From Oreocharis arfaki (lineage: Eukaryota; Chordata; Aves; Passeriformes; Paramythiidae): 64,000 nt of DNA. The position numbers and the translations under genes are program-made. Location of the stretch: positions 94,408-158,407 of the forward strand of contig VZRR01011629.1 of assembly GCA_013398015.1 (NCBI GenBank), given 5' to 3'. This document shows, one piece after another, positions 38,272 through 51,400 of this stretch (positions are counted from its first letter, which is position 1; every line of letters begins with the position of its first letter). A model generated the notes under the pieces. The model did not search any database, had not been told where the DNA came from, and worked only from the letters and a program-made list of their open reading frames with translations.

Positions 38272-41200
38272 CTAGAGAATAAAAATATTTATAAAAGTCA
38301 ACTGCATGGAAAAAAATTTGAGAGTTGCATTCAGTGTTTTTGTTCTTTACAAGAGCCTAATGCATCCATGGCTACCATGAAATTAATATTTAAAGACAAT
38401 CCTAGCTTTATAATGTTCTCATGCTCCATGTTATGAATAACACATTAAGGGCACTCTTTTATCTTTTGAATATGCACAGTAATTAGTTGAAATCCTAACA
38501 GTATGGTTAAAACCCTACTGGAGCTCCGTTACAAAAACTAAACCCAAATGTGTGCAAAAGACATCACCTTGTTAACAGTGTAAACAACACCACGGTAGGG
38601 TTATTGCCATTTAGGAACAGTCAGATTAAAAACCTCACACCCAGCTGTGTTCTGAGCCAACTGTGAGGTTTGTGCAGTTCAGACAGGCTGTCTATGGCAT
38701 TACTGCTACTGACTCACTGTGTTCTGGGTGCAGTCTGTGCCAGTGCCTTGGTTTATAGAGGCACAGCTGCTGAACACATTCGCCCTTCTATGCCCTTTCA
38801 AACAGGTGTAAAAAGCAGGCTCCAACCTGGTCCCACCATCTCAGGACAACGCAATCAACTTCAGCTCCATCAGTGAAAGGAGGAAGGTTTGCACTTCTAT
38901 TTTAGAAGTTGTTAATAGGCACCATCAAAAGTCATCTCTCATCTACACGCATTCATTAAGAATGCTAAACTGATAATAACAGTAACCCTGCTCAATGGAG
39001 GCTGCTCAGAACAAGGAGGTCTGCCCCTTCCCACAACAGGAATAAGGGAAGCCACCCACGAAACACTGGTCCCATTCAAGCTGGGTCAGAAATTAAATCC
39101 CATGGGCTTAGAAGATGTCACCAAGGCTGATCATAAACAGCGGGCCTGGGAGTAGGGCTGGTTTCAGCTATGGGAAAGAGGAGGAAAAGGATCAGAAGCC
39201 AGAGGAGCAGTGATGGACCCAACAACAAAGATGATGGCTTTCACAGCAAAAATTGGTGAGTGACAATTCCAGCTGAAGGTCCTCATACTTCTCCCCACTC
39301 CCCATGTCCTACAGAGATTCTCACCCCTGTACAGCTTCTCCTTCAGCCGTGTTGCAACAGGTTTTGTCTCTCCCTTTCATATTTTCTGCTCTTTTCCTTT
39401 AAAGAAGTCTCAGCCCCTTGAGATAGTTGGAAAAACAGCCCAGATGGAATAGGGGCTGGAGAAGGGAAAATTGCTGTTGCACAGGCATAAGGGTGATGCA
39501 AAAGCAGGAGAGAGAAAGGAATACCTTAAATCACACTGCCAGATACACTGTATATTAAAACAGTGACCTTGAAAAACGTGCCAGTATTCCTGGGTATATC
39601 AGACCAGAAACTGCCTGCTGTTGTTTATTTCTACCGTGTTTAGAGAAACATGACTTTCGTGTAGTATTCTTTCCAAATGAAATTGAACAGAAGAATTATT
39701 CACAGCGTGTCTTTTTTATATTTGTTTATTTCTAAGGTAACAACCCAGCGAGACTGAAAATATTAGCTAACTACTCTGGCCAAAGGCCAACAGCACTATC
39801 TTTCACACAAGCCTTGTAGTTTTCCTCTTCTTTCAGTCTTACCAGAATGAATGGCATTGACTAATTTAGCAACAATGTGATGTTATTCCAGATTTTCAGC
39901 TTTCAAGTCAGCCCACTATGCTACTTTTCAAGAAGCTGACACTGGGTGTTCATTCTACTCAGATGAACACTGACATTCTACTTATTCCTGTGATGGTTTT
40001 TTGTCATTGATGTGCAGACTTCTACACTGCCAGAATGCCCACAGAATAGTTTGACCATCTGTTGACCAAATGTGCATAAAACCAAGCCAGCTCTAATCTC
40101 TAGTGCAGACAGTGGTGCAGTTTTTCAGTTGCAGATTGGAACCATTTCTGCTCATAGGCTGACCTTAATCAGATGCCTTTTACATGAAAGAACAAATCCT
40201 TCTGGTTCACACCATAAATTCCTGTGCAGTCCTCACTGAATGATTTAATTTCTTAACATGCTCACCATTTCATTTTTAAATTATTGGTGCAATAGGATTC
40301 TTAATTACGGTGTTTATCTATGCAAATGCAGTTCCAACTCTAATCCTCCACAACATTCTTCCAAATTAATAAACAAACAAAAATGGGAGAAAGAATAGAT
40401 TCAGCCAGCACCATATCACAGTTTTTCAATTTAGACCCAATAGCACTAAAGAAAATAAAGTCTAGTTGCATATTACTATGATCACTTAAATGAGCTCAGG
40501 AAAATCATGAACTCTTTAATTCAATAGGTCCATTAATCTTCAGTCAAACTCAGATAATCTATTTTGGACCACAGGCCCGTCTTGTTGAACAGCCTTACAA
40601 GGACAGGTGAGCACACAACTTCTTGTGGCAATCAGAAACACCTCCCATCAGCACACAGATTTCTAAGCAGTAAAGCAACCTTTGCAAGATGACCAAGAGC
40701 TCGGTTAAACACAGCCGAGACTTCTGTGGTTTCGCTGTTTGCAGCTACTATAGAAGTTTGTAAGAGCTGACAGTCGAACCACAGACATAACAGACTGTGT
40801 GGTCACATCACTACCAAACCAGCCCTGGGAGGATCTCACAAGCTTTGGGTACCCATGGCATATCTGAAAAAGAAGAGGAAACTAGTTTCTGACAAACAGA
40901 GAGGTGAGTTATGCTTACAAATTCACAGCAAAGCTCTGATGGCCAGTGCTCTTGCAGTTTGTAAGCTGCTGCTTCTTCACTTGCATCCCAGTTGCCCATT
41001 TTTAGGAAGGACCAAATAGGGTACAGGAGGATAATCGAGACTTATTTCTTATGAATGAGAGTTTTTGATGCATGAATTAATGGCACCTTAATTGAAAAGC
41101 AATTGTTATATTATGATCTATAATACTCTCCACAGTGACAGCACATGCCAGAACAATTTAGTACAAATCCTATTTAAAGAATGCAAAAATAATGGAGCCT

Positions 41201-44200
41201 CTATAAATTTAGCTTGGGATCCCATGTTTTACTCCCTGAACAAGGCCTCCAAAGGTTATGCAAATTTTGGAAGTGAAGCAGAAAAATTATGAGCTTTATG
41301 AAAGGCTATTTCTGCACATCAACCTATATTTTTCCACCTTCTGGTAACCACAAAAGGTTATCTGCTCTTGCTCGTGATTCTAATATCCCAGCTGGACCCA
41401 ATCCAACATCCAGCACTCCCAGATTACTTTCAGGATAGCTATCCCCAGGCACGTATTCTGCCTTCTTGCTGGACTGTTTTGCCAAGGATTCTCTGTATCT
41501 TATGTAACTAGCAAGCTGCTAAAATCTGAAAAATCAGTCTCTAAAGCTCATCACTTCAGAGTCTACAGTCTTCAAGCACTATTTAAGAACATTTATTTTC
41601 CCCTTTCTTTTGCATTTTATTTACTGTCCATTCATCTGAAGCATCTCGCATAGTGCCATTAAATTTTCCGTTACATCTGTCATTTGAATGGAAAATTGTC
41701 ATTTTCTTAAAACTCAAGTGTTCCTTTCAGTTTCTGGTTTTTAAGAAATCTAGGGGGTTTTTTTAGGGGAAAAATAGACAAAAACCATGTTCAACTGAAG
41801 CTCCTTAAGTTTCCTGACAAAATGCCAGTTTAGTGTAGGGGAACTGATCTCCACCAGTCCTAACCTAAGGATAAATTTCTCAAAGCACAAAACGGAAGAA
41901 GAAATGAGGCACTCAGAAACCAGAATCTGTTCTTGAAATGTAAGAATTTAAGTAACATAAAATATTAATGCTACTGTGGAAAGCACGGTCAAAATTCCAT
42001 CTGGAAGATATCTACAATTACAATCACAAGTGTCCAGGAGTGGCTCATCCAGAGAGGATTCCACGAAGGGACTGCTCTGAAGCTGTTGAAATGACAGTCT
42101 GTGCCACAAGAAGAGACTGAACAATTTGCTAAACTTAAGAGACCAATGGTTTCAGAGGCCAGGTATGACTTATACAAAAGAATCAGTGAGAAAAAGCAAA
42201 GTGTGAAAGAAAACTGCATCAACCTAAGGCAAACGATTGACAAAACAAGTTGGGAATTTAGTGGTTAAAAATACATTTAGGCTGGAATTAAGATGTTTTT
42301 AATCACTGAAAAAGTGAGACTCTGCACCAGCCTGCCAGGTAGAGTAACAGGATGAGAAATACAAACAGTTTTAAGCCACAATTGATTCATTTACGAAATT
42401 AATTACACATCAGGGTCAAGAGCTGAGGACTTGAATTAATGATCCACAGGTTCTTGCTGCTATTCCTCCTGAACCAAAATCATTCCTACACTTGAAATAT
42501 GCAATCTGTCCTGTGCTGTTGAGAGAATACCAGGAAATTAATCCAATTGCAATGTACGGTGATTTATTTCGGCTTTGTTTCTGAGTGTGTTTCTGGGCAA
42601 GGCGGCAAGAGGAACCATGGAAAGGAGGAAACATCATTCCCTGCACAGGGAGCAACCCACAATGCACAGATGCTCATGTGTCCAAGGTTGCAGGAAGAAG
42701 CTTCCTCTCTATTTTTGCTGGAGACATGCTTTTAACACTTTTTGATGTCATGTTTTTGACAGCTCTGCTGCCTCCCTCTCCTGCCTGGCCCTGCTGGTGC
42801 AACTCCCAGCAAGTGCCAGAGCACAGATTCAACCAGGCCAGGCTGGGCAGACCCTGCTGAGGTCGATGCATCAGTACTGGGCAATTAAGCTCCTAAATTT
42901 CCTCTCAATTTTCTCAAGACCATCACTTTCATAGGCAGGCACGTCCTTTGTGCCACCCTGCATCAGAGTCATGATCAGAAAATCTGCCTGCTTTGTGCCT
43001 CTCTCAGTTCTGTCACAAATAAACACTCTCTCTAACCCATGCTCTGCACAGCCCTTTCTGCAGCTCTCCCTCCAGGGGACAAGCAGCACGTAGCTGCTCC
43101 AGCACTAGAAGGTAGATGACAGTTCCAACTCCTTCCCCCCTGACCTACTTCCTTCAAGATTTCCACAGGCTGGCAGCTACCTTTTGCTAGGTGCTATCAC
43201 CTTCCCTTCTCATCATCCTCAAGCTGATGTGACAGTACTTGGTGGTTATTTCAAATGCATGTCACAAGAATTCCTTCAGCCTGATACTGACTTAGTCTCA
43301 CAGTGCTGTATCCAAAGGTTTCTACAGAATCCTAATGCAGTAGCTGAGCTTTATATTTCGGATTTTTCTTTCTCATGTCATGCACCAGGTGCATGATTCT
43401 TTTTAGTCTTAGGAGAAAATATCAGTAACAGCTCGTTCTTTATCTTCAGTTTAAGTTGTTACTTCAGTGTAGTCAAAATTCTCAGGTGGGTATTTTCTTC
43501 CAGCTCTTATCTGTGACACAGTGAAGTTTCCTACCTCTCTCCTGGGCAGTCTCCAGTTTAAGTCTCCTAATTTCTATTTTTAGTCATAGATTTCCTGGAG
43601 ATGTGGTCTGGGTTTTAGCTCCTTGAGCTGTCTTAGCCCTTCCTACCACCCCATCATAGATGAAGCAACAGGTTCTCATGTGGCTTCTCAGCTCTTTTAG
43701 CTCTTGTTCACCTGTGAACCAGCTGGTATTTTCTCCAGCTGGACTTTGGCTGTCTCTTCGGAGATTGCAATCTGTTGGGCCTTGTGGGAGAATTCTGTGC
43801 CTCTATCCAAGCCTCCCAGATCTCTCTCCAGTCTCATAATCCAACCAACCAAAGAGCTTCTCTCTGACTCCGATCCCAGACAAATCTGTTTTCCTACTTG
43901 TTCGTTATTTTGAACTTCAGGTTTAGGGTCACTTGCATCTCCACTTCCCTTACCACTCCGTTCAAAGTTCTGCAAAGGATGAGGTTAAACTTTCACCTTT
44001 CAGCAAGTTCCTCAAGCAACCAAAAGCCCTCAAAGTAACCAAACACACATAGACTCCCCCAGCTCCTGAACAAATTTTTTTAAAAATCAGATTTTAGGTA
44101 AGGCACCAGGTCTTTCAAAACAGGGAAAATATCAAAGTGGCTTTACAAGATGTAACAGAAAAAAAAGAGCTCATCAACAGCAGCTCCTGTTCACTGCATC

Positions 44201-47200
44201 CTTGCAGGAGTGTCTTTCCCTTTACCTGGTTTCAATTAAATCAGTGGCTGTCTGAGCAGCAGATGCTGCTTACTCCCCCCTGTCTCCAGGGATTCCCATT
44301 AGGAACAGACATGGCTCCCTGCTCTCCTCAGCTCTCCCCCTGACCTGCAGGCTCATCTCCCAACTGTGCAGTGTCCTGACAGCCACACTGACAGCCTCGA
44401 CACCCTCAGTGAGCTACGGTGGTCCCCAGGACGAAGTGGCCCCTCCTTCCCAGGGCTGTGTCCGAGCCTGCAGCCCACAGTGACCTCCTGAGGAGCCCCT
44501 GCAGCCAGCTGTGAGCCCACGGCTTCAAGGGCAGGGGGCCAGGAGACAGACACAAGCTTCTACAAAGAATTTAGATATTGGGAATGGATTAAAAAGAGAG
44601 ACAGAAGTGAAAATGGGTGTGTGATAAAAGAGAACTGACAGATGGGAAATGCCGGGGCTTTAAACCCCTAGGGGTTTTCAGTTCTGCTTAGGATACAGCA
44701 TTGGTACAAGCCTTACAGCAGCGAGCTGGGCGAAGCAGAATGCTCAATTTCCCCCTTTAATATTTCAGCTGGAAAATAAAGTAATAACATCCTTCATAAT
44801 AGCAGCAGAAAGACGCACATGTAATGTATAATTTATATTTATTCCTTCTGTTCATCAGCACAGGTGCTTATCAATCCAGAAATATCCAGGCAAATCCTCC
44901 TCCTGCAGCACCATCACCGCCCTTTCCCCACCACAGGCCCTGGGCAGCTCAGCCCTGTGGCATTTTCTAGAGGCAAATCCAAGCTGCACAAGCCACACTC
45001 TTTCCATGTCTTCATACACACCCCTCTTTCCAACACATGCTCAAAGCATACTCGACCTGTTGCCCAAAGGGCAGCTCTCTGAGGGTGAGGAGCACCACAG
45101 GCATCTTGTGCACGATGAAGGCAACTATTGCACGGCTGCACCGGAATGAAACGGGCCTCAAGCTCCAGTCACACGAGCAGAAGAGGATCCTTCCCCAAAG
45201 CGGACAACCTGCTCAGGGTTCTCTGCCCCCTAGACCACACCACCACTCCAAGTTACACAGAACTGAAAGCCTGAGCACAACTTTGACTTTGTTGAACCAC
45301 TGGCCATTGATCGCGGTGGAAATTTTCAAGGTATCCTCAAAATAACATGAGTACCTTGAGCACCAGATAAGCAGCGTAGGATTTTGAAAGACCTCAGCGT
45401 TGGCACATCACTGCTCCCACACAAGTCTGAATTCTGTTATCACGCAATGGCAGGCCTGACATTTCTCTGAAACTGCTCTAACTACCATCTGAGCCAGGAA
45501 ATGTTGGAAGTGTTTCCATTGTCTCTCAGTTATACAGATTTCACTCATCAAACTTCTAACTACAGCAAAAAGCTTCTGAACTGCAATAGAAATCAGTGGT
45601 AATGTTTATTTCTGTGTTGACAGATAGACAAATGCCATATGGACTGCATGGGTGTCTTCCATCAGCAGCCCTGTATATGATTTTGTAAGTTACAGGCATG
45701 GAGGAATAAAATCCAGTCCAAGACTAAGCCTTGCAGGAAAACTTCTCACCAGCAATTGAAAGGATTTTTCACCTGGAAGGATTGTCCCTCCTACAATTCC
45801 CCAGTAACATATTTGGGACCTTAGGACAGGAGATATTTTCATTAACTATAAGTGGATAGAACCAGGCACACACAGAAAGTTAATTATTGTGTCATCTCAA
45901 ACATATGCTCTTAAGTTCAAACTATATTCTTGCTGGAGGCACCAGAAATAGTCATGACTAAAAGCTTCAGAAAAAATTACAGGCAACTATACAAACAGAC
46001 TGCAAATATTTCCAATTTCAAATAATGGTGAGGGTTGACTTTTTTTCTTCTTTTCTACATTTTAAATAAATAATTTTTTTCCATATTTGCAAATGTTTAG
46101 CTGGATGGGAAGATATATCTACCAGTTCCTCCAAATACACATATTTAATTTCGCATATCAGGACCCTAATACAGACCAACCACTATTGTTTTAAGTCACT
46201 TACAGAATTGTACAACCACTCAAAATTAAAAGGTCTTGTTCAGTTCTGAGTCACAGCTTCATGATGGTACCAAGACCAGCCTCACACAGCTGCATAAATT
46301 TCTGTGTTATATCACAATGTTATTTGTAAATTTAAGGACTTTGAAAAACTAACTACCAATTGAGTCAATAGGAGTCTAAATTTTAAAAAATAAAATTTAG
46401 GAAACTGTTCCTAGTTTGGTTCAATAACCTAAATCTTACATCAAAAATCAAATTCACAAGACAGTTCCAGTTCCAGCTGCAAAGGCCCAAAGTCCTGCAC
46501 ATGTAACTACACAAAACCCAACTATGAGAGGAAACCTCCCCACTTTGAGCTGGGATTTCCCCAAAATGGGTCACCTCTGATGTTCACAAAGAACGTCAAG
46601 AAACAATGCTCTGGTTCCCAACCATGAAACTTGGTTAAAAGTACTTTTAAAGACAACAGGCAGTCTTAATAAATATAATTTCTTTTGCATTTTTGGACTT
46701 CAGCCTTTACAAATTTTAGCTCAAAAAGACTACCAAAAGAAAAGCGAAAAATGGAGATTTTCAAGTTAGCTGTGACTTCCAGAAAGCCTCTACGTATAAA
46801 ATCAGTGAAGATGGATGAAATGTGTAGGAATACCCCAAGTGATTGCTACAAATAACGATGTGATAATATTTTAATTTTAAGGAGGATAATATCCTGCTGT
46901 AGGTATATCTAAAATTTGTCTTTCCTTTTTTTTTTCCTCAGCGAAGAGCTGACTTTGTATCTTCAAAAAAACATCCAAAACAGAGGGTATGAGGCGGTTC
47001 TGGGCTGATCAGCTGTGACTGAGTGTCTCCAGGAGCAACTGACGCCCTGATGTCCCTTCTGAGTGACTGGGACTGTCTCACATGACAAATCCTCCGCATT
47101 ACACTCTCCAAATTACCAAGTTATGGGATGAAAAATATATAAATAAAATGCTTCCAACATGTTTTGCCTCGAAGTAGCTCCAAAGTGACTGCCAGGTCAG

Positions 47201-48230
47201 TGAATGTCAAGTATCTTCTCCTGAGCATAAGGAATGCCTCCTTCCAGGTGGGTTTCCTGCAGCACTGCCTGGAACAACACAGGTTCCTATTCCAATGGTG
47301 CCCAGCTCAAAGGGAGTTTTACCCTTTTGCAGGACAGATGCAGTAAGCAGCAATATATATCTACTACTAAAGAAAGCTCAGACGTCCAAATAATTACTCT
47401 TGCAGTCTAATTTTCAGGTGGTTAGAAAACACCCACAAGACCAGGTCATGTCAGAGATGTCAGAACGAAAGCTTTGTGGCTTCAGATTTCCAAATCACAG
47501 CCGCAGAGCAAAACGGCCGAAACAAGTAATATATGATTAGAATAATGGTCTCCAAGGGCTTAATTACCTGTGTCATTAGGTAGTGGTAGCTTCTCTAAAA
47601 TTATATTGACAGCTTTTCTACCAACCAAGCAGTTGATAATGAGGCAATAAAAATACATGACAGTGCACACAGAAGAGTGCTGCAGTCGTGTCATAAGCAG
47701 CACCATCAGCTTTGATACCAACAAACAAGAGCTGCATGAAACTAATTGTGAACTGGCCACAAAACAATCGAGGACACGTATTTTGTCATTAATAACTTTT
47801 TCATGTTTTCCCTTTTTGAATGTGTGCAAGCCAATCAAAAGCAAAAGATAAGAAAAAGAAGAGGAAAAGAAAAATATCAAGGTGCAAATGAAATGCAAGA
47901 GGAAACAAGTAACAGCTGCATTTAAAAAAAAAGGAAAAAGCCAGAGATGCTTTCATGCCTCTATGTTAAGTGCCGTAAAGCACTCCATCATCTTTCTAAA
48001 CACAGTATTCTGTCACAGCCACTATCCATTGCATGATGTAACAACAGGAGTACACAGCTTCAAAATGCCAAATTTGACACTACTGAAGCCCTTCTCTTTA
48101 AATTGGATTATCTTGGAGAGAAATGGAATAAATGAAGGGGAATCTTTCTGTATGAAGGATTTGCATTGAAATGCACAGAAATATTTGCTGCATGGATGTG
48201 CTTCCAGTACTGCCTGCTCCTATTTAAGGA

Positions 48231-48430
48231 GAGAATGGAGAGAACGGAGAGGAAGAGAACAGTACAAGATATGAGGATCAGAAATAAAGACAACATAGCA
48301 CAAAAGATGTAAGAGAACTTCGAGGACAAAAAAAAAAAGTCATGAAAAATTCAAGCAAGAGGTAAGAAGACACAAAAAGGAAAGTGTAGCAAAAAAGTTA
48401 AATGTAGAGAGAAGAATATAAAGAGATGTC
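48231..48430 (+). repeat. Purine-rich low-complexity stretch
   Basis: The plus strand is dominated by A and G words such as GAGAG, GGAAG and AAAGA, with an A11 run near 48329. The NCKAP5 transcript would be pyrimidine-rich here. No unit repeat is evident, so it is low complexity and not a clean microsatellite. Confidence 0.6.
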
Positions 48431-51400
48431 TAGACATCTCTAAGGTGCAAATGTTTGCCCATTTGTACTGTACTGGTATTTCTTTTGAGAAACAGGAGAG
48501 CTATTAGCTGATCTTCCAACAGGATATCATTTAAGAAGGGCTTAGAGAAGGATTTTCAGTCTAACTACAGCCCTAAGAGGAGAATCACAACATCACTCCC
48601 TCCTCCCTGTTCAAGCATTCATTCTTTAATCATTTGTCTTCAGCGCAGCACGGGATCCATTTTCAAGCAGCTCTGCGTGATTTTAGCCACATGTCTCCCA
48701 TCGTGTTTAATGGGAATCCTGTGGACAAAGCTCTGTATGAAGCTTTCAGAACGTACTCCAAAAATCTCTAAATAATGCACTAGTTGAACATTACCCTGTT
48801 TACTTCTCATAGGACATGACTATAATGAAAAAAGGTTAGGTCATTTATAAAAGTAGTATTTATTGCAAAGCTCATTAGTGTTTCCTATAGGGATTTTTTT
48901 TCCTCTGTAAAAATATTTAGCATGACTATTTAGGATTTATTTTTTCCATAATGTCTAAAGCAGAGAACAAAACCAACTCAAACCTCATTTGCTTCACAAA
49001 GGAAGATCCAGCAGTTAACAAATCAGCCTAAGCTTCAAGAAGCTTCTCTTCAAGACTTCCCACTGTCATAGGATACCTCTGTGGCTTTGCTTCAGATTTT
49101 TCCTCTGAAAATTGACTTAACAGTTTCTACTTCATAACAGCTTTATGATGATTATAAATACCAGTGAAGCACTAATCAAAGATTCATTAGACAAAAAAAA
49201 AAAGCCTCAGTATCAGCTCCCTCTCTCCCTACAAGAGGAAGGCTGTTTCCATGATCAGCTCTGACATAACTTGAAAGCTTTGAGAACTGTAAATCTTTGC
49301 CATCCGTGCTCTAGAAAGACAGGAGCTCCATTTCTGTGCTTTCACCTTTCACAAGCAGCACTCAGAACAGGTCCATGAAGATACAACTTCAATCAACTTT
49401 CATGCACCCAAACAGCAGAACATATTCCATCATCCCCTGAAATACAAACCATACTTGGGCACCTAGAAAGTTTCAGGCACTTCCACTTCAGGGGACTGAT
49501 CCTCAGCCTTTTGAACACATGCTGAGAGGAACAGATCACTGCACAGAGAAGGCTGATACATTCACTAGGCACAAGTTTTACCAAGAATGGCAAACATATT
49601 TAACACACATTTCTAGCCTCAGAAATTAACATTGAATGTAATATTAACAATCACTAGTTTACTATAAACTGTCACCTTACCCATGCAATTTGTGCTATCA
49701 TGAAAATGTAAGATCACCTCAGGAATAAACACATGTATGTTAAGATACCTGAAAATCTGGCTCAGCAAATAAAATTCTTATGTTGTGATCTAGATTAGCA
49801 CTTTTTTCCTGGACTTAGAGAATAGATACTGGATATGGCAGTCTACTAAGAAAACAACAAGAAATACTGTAAGACAGGAAGTTCAGCATTTTGCAAGACT
49901 CTGAGTTTACGTCAGTAGAATTCAGAAAAATTAGATTACTCTAGAAACTACTGTGTCTACCTGTTTTAAACTGTACCAGCATGATTTACTGCAAAATTGC
50001 CTAACTTTGAGCACAAGTCATTCCATTGAACTTAACAGTTCATTTCATAGAGTCGGGGCCTTTGTGACTTAAGTGAACAGACAGCACGTATTTTAGCTAA
50101 TCTGGTGGAAAGAAAACCTCACAAGCCTGCCTTGCTAAGAAATAATTTAGTGGTTCTCCTGAGGGACTTTTTTCCCCCTCTAAGCAAGAATCAACACAAA
50201 GAAAAAGATCCCTTTGAATTCTTAATTAAATATTATAAAAAGTTGAAAGAAAACGATAATTATCTTATAACACACCATTACAGTGTTGGAGACGGATTCC
50301 TGGAAAAGCAATTTAGATATCCATGTCCAGGAGGGGAAAAGGGCAATAACAACAAAAAAAGTCAGAGTGATACAGGAAAAAGAGGCTGGGCTGGACATGC
50401 TGGGAATGAATGTTAAGCTCTGAACAGCAGCATCTCACAGTGCCAAAGCTTTAAATATTCCATTTTTTCTTCAGAAAGGAAGGACAGTTTACCTTCATCA
50501 TGAGCAAAAGCTCTACATAGGGCAGGACCTCTTGTGCATGAGAGGGGAATTCCCATAATGTGAGAAGAAGGTGTATCAGGTCCTTTTATATCTGTAGCTG
50601 GGCAGGTGGTAAGGCTGGACTCTCAGGCAACTACACAAAAGCAGTACAACCTGTGGGCACAGGACACATCTCAGACTCCTGCTTGCTCCGTTAATTTAAG
50701 CTCTCTTTTATGACCCAACTATAATAATTCACTCAGGTTTCAATGTCCTGTAGTTACAAGGAAAATAGATTTTTATTACAGATGTGACCTAGAGAAGCCA
50801 AGGTGGGCAGAGAGGGCAGGGTGGGCTCTGGCAAACAGAAACCAGCGTGGGCCAGACATCCCTAAAGGGGCTGCACTTTGGAAAACACAGATGTTGCCAG
50901 CCTACATGGCTTTAGATAGATGTCAGCCAAAAGGAGGCAAAGGGAAGAATAAAGCAAGAGGGTGAAGGTCATGTCCCCTCTAAAAAGTCACCTCCAGACC
51001 AGTGGCTGCAGAGTGGCTCTATCAGCTGGTTGCCCTCACAGCAGAGCCAATCCTACCTGACACAAACACAAGCAGTTTCATCTTGCAGAACATCCAATGC
51101 TGGCATTGAGTGTAAAATCAAACTAAATTTATTAAACAAAAATTAAACTAAAATGAAACTGAATTACTTTAGATCACCCACGTTCACTTTGTTTTTTAAA
51201 TAACTGCTATAATAGCAATTTGTAAATTATCCATATTTGTCTGTTTTATTAGTGTGCTCTAAACAGCATTTTTATTTCAAGATTCTTATAAAATAAAGAT
51301 GCTGACAGTCTTTTTATTAGCATAGTGCTAGCCCAGTATTTTTATACCTTTGTTAAGCTCATTGCTAATGATTCACCTCCAAGTAATTTCAGAATACTAC

